Below the pieces are notes generated by a model, which was given only the letters and a program-made list of their open reading frames with translations, was not told the DNA's origin and ran no database searches. This document shows, one piece after another, positions 16,852 to 27,100 of a stretch of DNA of 64,000 bases. Both the position numbers and the translations under genes were made by a program. Source of the DNA: a virus; IMG/VR virus record IMGVR_UViG_3300042292_000421, positions 1 to 64,000 of that record. One strand, 5' to 3'. The stretch's first letter is position 1, and every line of letters starts with the position of its first letter.

Positions 16852-19160
16852 TGTGTTTCCTTGTTATCGAATATTATATATTTATCGGTATGTGATCCTG
16901 TTACGGCATTGATTATGAATCGATCAATTTGGTAATCAATGAGTTTAAAATCAAAATCGCTATATTTAATTTTTAACATTATGTTGTCTGCAGTGCCGAC
17001 TTTACAGAAACAGATTGGTACTGCTAAAATAAATCCTAATTCTTTTCTGTAAGTAGGTTGAACAGAGCGCATCCATAATGGCAAAAAGTCGTACTTAGGT
17101 TGGCTAATACTGCTAAACTCGTATCTCCACTCTTCAACACTATTAGATAATGTTGTTTCAATCATTTCAATATACACTACTTCGTATAATGCAGTTTTAG
17201 TTCCAGGTAAGATTGCAGCTGCTTTTTTAATATTACCAAATCGAAAGTGTTTAGTTTTATGATTAAACCCTAATATATATGATCCATAACTGCGAGTTTC
17301 AATACCTTCAAAGATAAGCATTGATAGGTTATCTTGAATTCCAAATGCAGGGTCATACGGTCTATAAATGTCATCGATGTTAAAAACGTTTGAGGTAATA
17401 AATGTTTTCCATAATGTAACATGATTAGGACTAAGGAACGGTTGTACTCTAATATTACTGTATGGAATTAAATTAGGAGTTTTAACAGTTATAGTAAAGG
17501 TGCGTTCAGTTGCACTATAGTATGATTGGTCAGATGCCTTAACTGTAAATGTAAATTTACGATTAAATGACGTAGTATTGTTATCAAACGTAGTTCTAGT
17601 TTTACTAGCATAGTTGTTTGAAAATGTAGTTAACCCATAAGTTTTATTAGTTTGATCAAATGTTGTAGATGTAAACGTAGTAGTATTTCGATCAAACGCA
17701 ATTGAAGTTGAGAATTGAGATATAACTCCAACAATCTCACCGTCGCTCATTAACGACAGTCCGGGCGGTAAGTTACCGTCAATAATAGTGTGAGTAACAA
17801 CTGCATTGTAGTAACTACTATTTGCACGAACAAACAACGACGATGCGTATCCTGCATCAATTGTTCCTAACTCGGACGGTGTTACCCATGATATTGCACT
17901 TTCGATCTCACCAATAATACTAACAGTAAATGTTTTTAATGTTTTTGCAATCTCAGTAGTATCTTCATCGCCGTGCCGTGTAGCAGTTACTGAAAAAGTG
18001 TAGGTAGTAGTTACTGCAGGTTGGGCCGGCACTTTACCAAATACTTCACCGGTTTTGTCATCAAATTCCATGCCAGGCGGCAATCCGTATCTTGCCCAGT
18101 TAGCTAAATTTAATGAACTTCCAGATGTGTGAGCAACTCTACAAATATAAGATATTTTAGGAGTTTCATAAATTAAATCGTCCACTAGATACACTGTATT
18201 AGCGGCCCATCTAGTAGTAGTATTTCCTAATGTGTAGTATATCAATCCTGTATCATATACATCTAACATTAACGTAATATAATTATTTGCACGATATATA
18301 CCTAAGTTAGATTGTGTTATCCAGATTGGCTGCGACAAATACGTTACATCGGCAGTAAACGGTTTTAAATCAGAAATAAGTGCGTCTGCATCTGCTCTAA
18401 AAAATGAATCAGTTACTACAAATATTTCAAATTCTCTACTTGGAGGTGTTGCTGTCTCACTATCAGTTACAAATACTCTAAATCGATAATGTCGGTTTAG
18501 TTTTTTAGGTTTTAATGTAATTGTAAAATCGTAACCTGGTTTGTCGTATGGATATACGTCAAATCCATTTTGTTGTTGAATATTTGCAAAGTCGTACGGT
18601 GCAACGTCAAATAAACCGTTGTCGTAGGCACCTGTGCCGTCATTTGGAGTTAACGATGTTACTGCATCAACTACACCGTATATTATTCCATCTTTAGTAA
18701 GAGATAACCCAGGCGGTAGTATGCCGTACGCTGGATCTATATAGTAGGTTAGTTTTTGACCAGTACTAGTATCAGAATCTATTGCACGAATTTGATAGTT
18801 AACAAATGTATTATCTATAACATATAATTGTTTTTTAGGTCCAATATCAAGCAATCCAGTTGGTGTTACAATAACAGGAGCATCTGCCCCGTTGACTATT
18901 AGTGAAAATGTTCGATCTGAAATTCCATAATTTTGTTGAGACGCACGGATGCAAAATGAGAAAGTAGTTTCTCTTGAAACTTCGTACGGTGTTCCTTTTA
19001 TATAATTTTTATCAATCCAAGTACCTGGTGGTAACTTACCAGAAATAATAGCATAATGAATATTGCTATGATGATTAGCCGGCAATTGAATATTAATAGC
19101 GTTGCCTTCTTGGATAGTTGCAAGCAGGCCAGATTGTTTGTTCCAGACAGTTAATGACAT
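16848..19160 (-). CDS. Tail or baseplate protein with putative-Ig repeats (770 aa)
   Basis: At least four He_PIG-type (putative Ig) units are marked by LPPG signatures: KLPPGTWIDKNYIKGTP, LPPGLSLTKDGIIYGVV, LPPGMEFDDKTGEVFGKVP and LPPGLSLMSDGEIVGVI. Such domains are common on phage surfaces and can bind host glycans weakly. The C-terminal ~180 residues look different and may attach to the baseplate. A perfect late-promoter motif lies just upstream. Confidence 0.7.
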   Translation of the reverse strand: MSLTVWNKQSGLLATIQEGNAINIQLPANHHSNIHYAIISGKLPPGTWIDKNYIKGTPYEVSRETTFSFCIRASQQNYGISDRTFSLIVNGADAPVIVTPTGLLDIGPKKQLYVIDNTFVNYQIRAIDSDTSTGQKLTYYIDPAYGILPPGLSLTKDGIIYGVVDAVTSLTPNDGTGAYDNGLFDVAPYDFANIQQQNGFDVYPYDKPGYDFTITLKPKKLNRHYRFRVFVTDSETATPPSREFEIFVVTDSFFRADADALISDLKPFTADVTYLSQPIWITQSNLGIYRANNYITLMLDVYDTGLIYYTLGNTTTRWAANTVYLVDDLIYETPKISYICRVAHTSGSSLNLANWARYGLPPGMEFDDKTGEVFGKVPAQPAVTTTYTFSVTATRHGDEDTTEIAKTLKTFTVSIIGEIESAISWVTPSELGTIDAGYASSLFVRANSSYYNAVVTHTIIDGNLPPGLSLMSDGEIVGVISQFSTSIAFDRNTTTFTSTTFDQTNKTYGLTTFSNNYASKTRTTFDNNTTSFNRKFTFTVKASDQSYYSATERTFTITVKTPNLIPYSNIRVQPFLSPNHVTLWKTFITSNVFNIDDIYRPYDPAFGIQDNLSMLIFEGIETRSYGSYILGFNHKTKHFRFGNIKKAAAILPGTKTALYEVVYIEMIETTLSNSVEEWRYEFSSISQPKYDFLPLWMRSVQPTYRKELGFILAVPICFCKVGTADNIMLKIKYSDFDFKLIDYQIDRFIINAVTGSHTDKYIIFDNKETQ

Positions 19161-19178
19161 AATCGTTCTCGTGTGTAG

Positions 19179-19186
19179 TATTTATA
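19179..19186 (-). promoter_or_regulatory. T4-type late promoter motif
   Basis: TATAAATA on the minus strand 18 bp upstream of the 770-aa structural gene. Confidence 0.6.
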
Positions 19187-19236
19187 CATTGATAGATGCA
19201 TAAATATAATTGAAGTATATAATTTAAGGATATTGA

Positions 19237-19626
19237 ATGGACGACAATACTAGAAAAATTAAAGACCATACTGACGAGTTAGAAGTGATCTATCGTCAGC
19301 GTAGATTATGGTTATATGCTAGTTCGTTAGTAGTAGTAGCAGTTATTGGTATGATTATTAGTTGGTTTTATCTTTCTAGTCTTGATAATAATTTAATTTG
19401 GTGGGGAATTATTTCGGTTAGTTTAATAGTTAGTATAAATTGGTGGTATTGGACAGTTAGTGCAATTGGTAAAATAGTCAGGGCTGTGCATTCTGAATAT
19501 CAAATATTAACTGAGATTACATCAGATCTTGACCAAATAAGGATTATTGTGAATTGTAAAGAAACAGCTGGCAACATATGCAACGATTGTCCAGCAGTAG
19601 ATAGTTGTGCTGATATGAAGAAGTAG
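19237..19626 (+). CDS. Two-TM membrane protein with cysteine-rich C-terminus (129 aa)
   Basis: Hydrophobic segments at ~27-47 and ~53-73, then a helical cytoplasmic part ending with five closely spaced Cys (NCKETAGNICNDCPAVDSC), a possible metal site. No family recognised. Confidence 0.55.
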   Translation: MDDNTRKIKDHTDELEVIYRQRRLWLYASSLVVVAVIGMIISWFYLSSLDNNLIWWGIISVSLIVSINWWYWTVSAIGKIVRAVHSEYQILTEITSDLDQIRIIVNCKETAGNICNDCPAVDSCADMKK

Positions 19627-19627
19627 G

Positions 19628-19656
19628 TTGACTTCTTGAAGCAATGATTATATAAT
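19628..19656 (+). promoter_or_regulatory. Sigma70-type promoter for queD-like gene
   Basis: TTGACT, 17-bp spacer, TATAAT, ending 27 bp before the start codon. Confidence 0.7.
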
Positions 19657-19683
19657 ATAGCTTTTTAATAGACAGGCAATTAT

Positions 19684-20217
19684 ATGAAATGGGAAATAGA
19701 TAAAGAGTTTCATTTTGAAATGGGACACAGAGTATGGGCACAAAAATTAAATCATGTTGAGTTAAGTATTTCAACTGACTGTGCCTGCAAGCATTTACAC
19801 GGACACAGCTATTCAATTAAAGTATTTTTAGGTTCTGATACTTTAGATCATTCAGAAATGGTTACAGACTTTAAGAATTTAAACTTTATGAAACAATTTG
19901 TAGATGATGTGCTAGATCATAAGTTTATGATTGATATTAATGATCCAAACTTTAAGTTAATTACAGGTAACGAATGGAGGAATTCAGAACACCCATTTGC
20001 AAACTTTACTAACTTAGGAACTTGCAACTGGGTCGGATTAACTGAAGGTGAGCAGTTACATTATAACAGTTTTGTACTAGTAGATTTTGTACCAACTAGT
20101 GAAAACATCTGTAAGTATTTGTTTGAATATGCACAATCACGCATTGGTGATGTAGCAAAGGTTACTGCAGTTGAGCTGTGGGAAACAAAGAAGAGCCATT
20201 GTAGATATACAGGATAA
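19684..20217 (+). CDS. queD: 6-pyruvoyl-tetrahydropterin synthase / QueD family
   Basis: 177 aa. FEMGHRVW and CKHLHGHSYSIKV supply the zinc-binding histidines, with the catalytic Cys in CACKHLHGH; the C-terminal VELWETKKS contains the pterin-anchoring Glu. QueD makes 6-carboxytetrahydropterin, the second step to preQ0 and queuosine; phages use it for tRNA queuosine or 7-deazaguanine DNA. No queC, queE or dpdA relative is in the window, so the pathway must be completed elsewhere or by the host. It has its own promoter and terminator. Confidence 0.88.
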   Translation: MKWEIDKEFHFEMGHRVWAQKLNHVELSISTDCACKHLHGHSYSIKVFLGSDTLDHSEMVTDFKNLNFMKQFVDDVLDHKFMIDINDPNFKLITGNEWRNSEHPFANFTNLGTCNWVGLTEGEQLHYNSFVLVDFVPTSENICKYLFEYAQSRIGDVAKVTAVELWETKKSHCRYTG

Positions 20218-20218
20218 T

Positions 20219-20246
20219 AAAAAAGGCAGCTTAGGCTGCCTTTTTT
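20219..20246. terminator. Bidirectional intrinsic terminator
   Basis: GGCAGC/GCTGCC stem with A-run before and T-run after, between convergent genes. Confidence 0.85.
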
Positions 20247-20251
20247 ATTGA

Positions 20252-20341
20252 TTACATAAATTCTTCTTTATACTGGTCAAACAGTTCAAACCCGGTTTTA
20301 GTTCTGTCAACATACTTGCAAGCAAAGCCAATTTTTTTCAC
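20252..20341 (-). pseudogene. Possible remnant of a UvdE-type endonuclease N-terminus (29 aa)
   Basis: Frame starting GTG with AAGAGGTG nearby encodes MKKIGFACKYVDRTKTGFEL and nine more residues. KIGFACK is reminiscent of the first strand of UV-damage endonuclease UvdE/UvsE TIM barrels, so this may be what remains after deletion. It could equally be a small real peptide gene. Confidence 0.3.
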
Positions 20342-20401
20342 AGTAGCACCTCTTAGTTATATAAAGCATTATAATATCATAGTTGTGCAAAGTTTGCAAT
20401 G

Positions 20402-20746
20402 TTATACTTTGTCTTTCTTAGGACGACCTTTTTTCTTAGCTGGTGCAGGTTGCACAAATTGAACAATATTTGCAGGCTCAGCTTTAACTGTAGGTTTCTT
20501 AGTTTTTTTAGCAGCCGGTTTAACACCCTTTGCAATTGCCGGAGTAACATTAATAATTTCAGCAGCAGGTTCGACTATTTTTAGTTTTTTTGGTTTAGTT
20601 GTTTTTGGTTTAGCCGGTATTACAGTAACTGGCTCAACTTCCTCTTCATCAGTATATGACGAATGTCCAAGGAACGGGCATTTTGATGCGGCGTTAGTCT
20701 CCTCAGGACGATTTTTTCTAAATAATGATTTAATAAATTCAAACAT
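20402..20746 (-). CDS. Lysine/proline-rich protein with AT-hook-like end (114 aa)
   Basis: An ordered N-terminus (MFEFIKSLFRKNRPEE) is followed by a low-complexity Lys/Pro/Ala region and a C-terminal KKKGRPKKDK, which fits the GRP core of an AT-hook. It may bind AT-rich phage DNA. A TATAAATA motif lies 17 bp upstream. Confidence 0.55.
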   Translation of the reverse strand: MFEFIKSLFRKNRPEETNAASKCPFLGHSSYTDEEEVEPVTVIPAKPKTTKPKKLKIVEPAAEIINVTPAIAKGVKPAAKKTKKPTVKAEPANIVQFVQPAPAKKKGRPKKDKV

Positions 20747-20762
20747 AATATCTCCTTTTTCA

Positions 20763-20770
20763 TATTTATA
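20763..20770 (-). promoter_or_regulatory. T4-type late promoter motif
   Basis: TATAAATA on the minus strand before the AT-hook-like gene. Confidence 0.4.
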
Positions 20771-20960
20771 ATTTGGTTAGATTCTTAAGACTACTAACTG
20801 GCATATTCCAAACATTTCTAGTCTCAACTCCTTTTGACTGTGCAAACGCTTTTACATCACACATGTTACATACATGGTATACTTGATTAGATAATCGTGC
20901 AGGCGCCATTGATCCTTTAGATCTATTAAATTCCAAACCGCAACAGTCGCATCTTAACAT
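20766..20960 (-). CDS. Small zinc-ribbon protein (64 aa)
   Basis: MLRCDCCGLEF and YHVCNMCDV give two CxxC pairs about 30 residues apart, a zinc ribbon. I start it at the ATG at 20960, just before the first CxxC; a longer frame reaches 21053. Role unknown. Confidence 0.55.
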   Translation of the reverse strand: MLRCDCCGLEFNRSKGSMAPARLSNQVYHVCNMCDVKAFAQSKGVETRNVWNMPVSSLKNLTKL

Positions 20961-21086
20961 AATAATAGTTTTCTTTCGAATATATGTATGGTTAACTCCT
21001 AATTTGCTAGTACGAGTATATTCAGTAGTAATGTATTGAGTAGAGATAATCATATTGTATTTACATTAAGATTATAAAATTTTTTT

Positions 21087-21094
21087 GATAAATA
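21087..21094 (+). promoter_or_regulatory. Late-promoter-like motif for the giant fibre operon
   Basis: GATAAATA on the plus strand, about 40 bp upstream of the 3835-aa gene. GGGGTGTAACTTAAT precedes the start codon. Confidence 0.4.
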
Positions 21095-21133
21095 TCGTAA
21101 AACAACATGTTCACATAAGGGGTGTAACTTAAT

Positions 21134-24100
21134 ATGACAAAACAGATAATCGACATTGGTGCTCAAGGAAACGACGGTACTGGCGACAGTATACGCGACT
21201 CGTTTCGTAAAGTTAATGACAATTTTAATGAAATTTATAGTATCTTTAAAGGCGGTGAGGGTACTATTGGATTTAGTGATTTATCCGACGGGTGTGACTA
21301 CGGTATTGGGCAAATTATTGTAGGTAGCAGCAGTGGCGGGTTAACTGCAAAATCATTTGTTGAAGGTGCAGGTATACGAATTGAACAGAGAATTATTCAA
21401 GATTCTCCATCTGATCCAGGACTTGACGCAATTGTTATTTCATTAAGAAGTGATGCACAATTAGTTAATGAAGAGTTTCCAACATTAGGAGCTCCGTTAA
21501 ATGCAGGGTTATTTACTATTGGTCGATTAGTATCGCCTAGTGATCAAGCTGTTAGAGATTTTAACTTAGTTCATGATGATCAAACGACATTGGATCAACT
21601 ACCAGTAACTGTTGGATTTGCTAATACAAATTATGTTAGGTTAACTGAAGATGGCATCGTAGGTATACCTGATGCAAACGGTATTATTGTACCAGGACCA
21701 GTAAAAGCAAGAGACGAACCTACTTTGCCGCCTATTGGCAATCCTAATTATGATCCAACCCTAACTGGTAATTATTTGTCAAATGAAGTATTGCCGCGTG
21801 TTGATGCAGTATATCGCGGCGGAGATACAATGCGTGGCCCATTATACTTGCATGATCATCCTAACAATTTAGCTGGTACAATTGGTGCATCTAGTAAAGA
21901 AGATTTACAAGCAGCTACTGCATTCTATGTTGATAATAAAACATTTTCAAGTAATGTTAATTTGTATGTAGCGTCAAGTGGCGACGATCTTCAGCTTAAA
22001 ACACCTGCAGGGCGCGAAGGTAGATATTGGAACTATGCGTTTAGATCAATCGGTGCAGCACTGCTACACGCTGAGTCTTTAATCTCGTTAGCTAGCCAAG
22101 AGCCTGGACCATATAAACAACGTATATCATGGACGGATGGGCCGGATCAAACGTTTTCTACAATTCAAACAGTTGCACTAACAGGCGGAAATACTGTCAA
22201 TAATGTAGAAAATAATAATAACAGTGCAGGAATGATTGCTGCATTTAACATATTGCAAGCAAACCGAGCGTTTATTCAAGCAGAAACTATTGCATATATT
22301 AATAAAAAATATGTTAATAAATTTGAATATGATGATACTACTTTTAGAAAACAAATCTCGTCGTTAAAGCTTACTGCTACTGACCACGACTCATCATTGC
22401 TAACTGCAATTGCAACTGACTTGTGGTTAGGCGCTAACGGAACTGAAAATGTAAACACTGAACATTTTGATATCACAGGTATTCCTGGTACAAATTTTAA
22501 TTCACAGTGGGCTGCAATTTCGTATTTACATCGCAATAATACTAATGAAGGGTTGATTCAATGGTTGTCAACTATCGAATTTATTAAAAAACAGTTACTT
22601 GAATTATCGTATGCAACTACAGAGTTATCAGCATATATAATCCAGGTTATCAATTCGTTAGGATACGACTTAATATATAAATCAAATTACCAAAGTATTC
22701 AGGCCGGTATTGCATTTTCTAACGCAGGAACTAATTTAAATGCTACTCAGTTAGAATCAATGTTAACAATTAATCCAATTAGCATTAAATCGGTAGCAGT
22801 TACTGCTGAATACATTACTTTAAAATTTGCAACTCAAATTTCTAATGTATTTCCTCCATATAGTCATATTTTAATTAACGGCACATTTACTCCTGAAACA
22901 ACTGGTGGAGATCCGTTTTCGTTAACATCTGTTGAAGATGATGTAATAATATCATATGAAGTGCAAGTTTCTTCTAATTACGAAATTAAAATATTTAATA
23001 GTTCAGCATTAGCTTCTGATACTTATATCGTGTCTAATGGGTCGTTTGATCGTAAAAATTTAATTAATATGTTATTATTAAGACCTGATCTTAATAATAC
23101 TGCAAAAGCATCATTTAGATCTAATGCAGCAATTATTAGTAAAATTGTAACTGATAGTGTATTACCTGCAGTAGTTATGCCAAAAGTATATGCTCCGGCA
23201 GCAATAAGCAGTTATGATACTGTTGGAAGATCGAGTGCAAAGGATTTGTTGTTAGCAAATATTCCATTTGTACAAGCTGAAATTATTGCATTTTTAAGTG
23301 CAGAATATTCAGATGTTACTTATGACAGAGAGTTATGCATGCGAGATGTTAAGTATATTATTTGGAGTTTAGCATATGACTTAATGTATTCTGGTAATAG
23401 TCAATCAGTATATGTAGGTAGAAGATTTTGGGATATTAATATTAGCAATAATGTTTCAAATGTTAATCGTGCTGCATGTGCGGCTGCAATTGCACAGGTA
23501 GGTGAGTTAGCAGAAAAAATTGTTGAAAATGATTCAATTACTAAACAATACCAACAATCAGTTAGACAATATAGAAACGATACGTTAATAAATGGTATTA
23601 ACGCAGTCAATTCAATACATACTAACATATTAACAATTAAAGATATATTAGAACGTAATACTACTCCGGCTATCCAGTTGCCAAATTCTGCTGCTGGGAC
23701 ACCTGATTTAATAACATTTTTTACAGCATTAGAATTAGATAAATCTATATACACTGTTGGCACAAATTCAGATGTTACTACTACAGCATCATGGTATATG
23801 GATCACTTCTACCCAGTAATTAACGATCCTAATTATTTAGAAAGAATTAACGCGTTGTTTGTTGAAATTGACACAATAATTAAGTCAGGTGAACTTCCGA
23901 CAGAGTTACCAAGATATCCAGATATTAATGTTGAAGTAAATTCATATGTAACTGGCGGCACTACACAACCGCTACCAAATGGCTGGATTCGTAACGCACG
24001 TAATCGTTTAGATAATGCTGCTATTACTAGTATTATTAATGATGTTAACTCATATTTAGATATTGATGAAAGTATCACTGACGTAGATGTTTTAGCTATA

Positions 24101-27100
24101 TTAGCAGTTGATTTAAGGAAACTAATTATTTCAGTATGTTATGATATTACGTACGGCGGGACAGCAGCATCGGTTGCAGCTGCACATCAAATGACAATAG
24201 TTAGCACGCCGGCTATTACAAAAACTGTTATTAGTAAAACTTCGTTATACGCTAGAACTATCGTTAACGGACATAGCGACGACGATGATACTAATGCAAC
24301 GTCAACCCTTATTGGTACAAAATTTACAGCTGCAGCTACTGCAATTGATAATGACTTATATATGGGTATCCCAGTTGATGACACTATATTTACTGGTGGA
24401 ACATACATTGATGCAATTAGTTTAAAGGTTATTATTAATAATAATGCCGAAGTAATTGAAAATACCTCTATTGATTATGTTAATACTGCGTTTGGCGGTG
24501 GATTTAATTATGATGAATCGTTATGTTATCGCGATATTGGACTAATAGTTGATGCAGCCGCAATAGATATTATTACCGGTGGAAACTGGCAATCAATAAC
24601 TGCAGGTAAAAGTTTTTACAAAAACTCAAGCGCGAAATCAGTTGCAATTGGCACACATTATGTTCAATCTTTTGACGGTATTGCATTTGCAAAAAACTTA
24701 GGTATAGAGGTATTAACAGGTTACACAGCAGTTCGATACCAACAAGCTGAAACTCAGCTTACTGCGTTTTCATCAACTGCAATACTACCATCAAGTAGCA
24801 TTGGAGTAGTTGGCAGCTATCTGTCTGAAATTTCAGATGAAGCTACTGCAATATTTACTGATAGTTTAGATAGTGTATTAGACATAATCCGTTACGGTGT
24901 TAGTTTTGCAGCCACGCCGTCGCACGGTACTGCAATTTGGAATATTGATATTGACAACGGCGGTAAGGGTTATGTTGACCAAGGTGCTCCAAAAAGCAAT
25001 GATATTTTTCCTGCTAAGATAATTGTCGGAGTTGGCCGGGTGTCAACTAATTTAACTGCATCAGGGGCGTATGCTAGCATTGTAAAATACACACCTGAAA
25101 TATCAACAGGTAAAGACAGAATACAAGTTCGATTAACTAAACCCGGTTTCTTTAAAGTAGGCGAAGAATTGGAATTTGGTGAAACAGTACGAGATTTAAA
25201 TCTTTCAGTATTTATAGAAAGCGGAATATATTACGAAGACTTTCCGTTAAAAATTCCAGCAAACGTTTCAGTTCGCGGTGACGAGATGCGTAGAACACTT
25301 ATTCGTCCAATCGATAGAGAAAGTCAAAGCCCGTGGCGTAGAGTATTTTTCTATCGCGATGCAATTATTGATGCGTTAGAAGTAGGTCTTATTGATTATG
25401 CTTCAAATTCGGCACCGTTAGTCTCTTTAGGTATTACTGCTACGCTTGACGGTGTTAGTGGTAAAATTATTATCACGTTAAGTAATAATTACCAAGCATT
25501 ATTAAGTTGGGTAGGTAAAGTGTTTACTGATAATGTTATACCTGCTGGTGGCAATAAGAAAAGAGGAAAAGCAGTTATTGATTCAGTTAGTGGTAACACA
25601 ATGAACTGTACGGTAATTTATCCGTTTGAAACTGCATTTACTAAACTAGCCGGCAACTGGTTCTTGTTTGACACTATTAACTACGGACGTCATTATTTAA
25701 CTAATCCATTAGATGTAACAAGTCCTGCTAAAAATAATAAAGAAATTGACGTATTCTTATGTAATGAAGGTAATCGTATTATTGGTGTAACGTTCCAAGG
25801 TCAAGGCGGCTTTGCAATGGTTCTAGATCCAGAAGGTAACATTAAAACTAAATCACCGTACATTCAAGAATGTTCTAGTTTTTCACAAAGTAACAACTAT
25901 AAACGATTTGCAGGTGGACAATATATTGACGGATTTGCAGGTCGCGTATACGGCACTATTAAAGAGATTACTGACTTAGGTCTTACAATTAAAGTACAAG
26001 GTACAACTAGTGCAGTTGGTACATATGTAAGTGGCGGACGATTATCAACTACTATGGTTGTTAATAATATCGTTAACATTGTTGGATTAAAACCAGGTGT
26101 TAAAATTACAGGTACTGGATTTGAAAGTAGACAATATGTTGTAAGTGTAACGTTACCAGTTGCGCCATCGACTAATGCTACAGTGGTATTAAGTGCAGTT
26201 GCAGATAGTACGCCGTCTGGTAAAATTGTGTTTGGTCAAAGCAGCGGACTTGATGTTAGACCTCCACAACCGCCATGTTCGTTTTATGTTAGAGGAAAGC
26301 GTTATCAAATTGACGACATTGTTGAATTTAATGCTGCTACTCAAACAGTAACGTTAACGTTAGATACTACAACGCCGTATATGTATAATCCAATATCAAA
26401 CAATTTAGTGTACGATGAAGTAAAGGCACGACGCGATGCAGGGTATGTAATTGATGCAGTAGTTACTGATGCGATATTAGGTACTAATTATCGTGCAATA
26501 CATGCAGGTAGAGCATTCTTAAGACTATCTTCTAGTTTGTTAATTGGAGAGCTTCAAGGGTTAACTAAAGCAGGAATTGAGAAATCGATCGAATTAGCAA
26601 ATGCTGAAATTCCCGGGTTAACTTTATCAAGTACACTTATAACAAGTATGTTAGTTAACGGTGTAAGTGCTACATTAGACTTTGTTTGGGCATCTAAAAC
26701 ACTAAATGAAAATAAAGCTCGTGATATTCTTCAAATTAATAAACCGTTTATTAAAGCTGAAATAACTGCGTATATTTCAGATAATTATGTGTTAAGCACG
26801 TTGCCTAACTATAATAGACAAAAGAGTGAACGTGATGTTGGCTATTTAGTTGATGCAATTACATATGATATTTTCTATGGCGGTAACAGCCAAACAGTTG
26901 ATTATGCTACGTCGTTATTTTCTAAAAACAATTCAAATTTATATGAATCAGTATTGTTAGATGGAGATGTGCAATCAGTATGTCAAACAGCATACATAAG
27001 ATTACGTAATATTTTAACATCAATTGTTAAAGGTGTTGAAGTAACTCCAACCCGTGGCAATAAAGAAAATCAAATTCAAACATTAGCTGCTGATAGTACA

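Noticed and set aside
19544-19816. 90-aa minus-strand ORF over the queD start
   Set aside because: It runs across a consensus promoter and a well-supported plus-strand gene.
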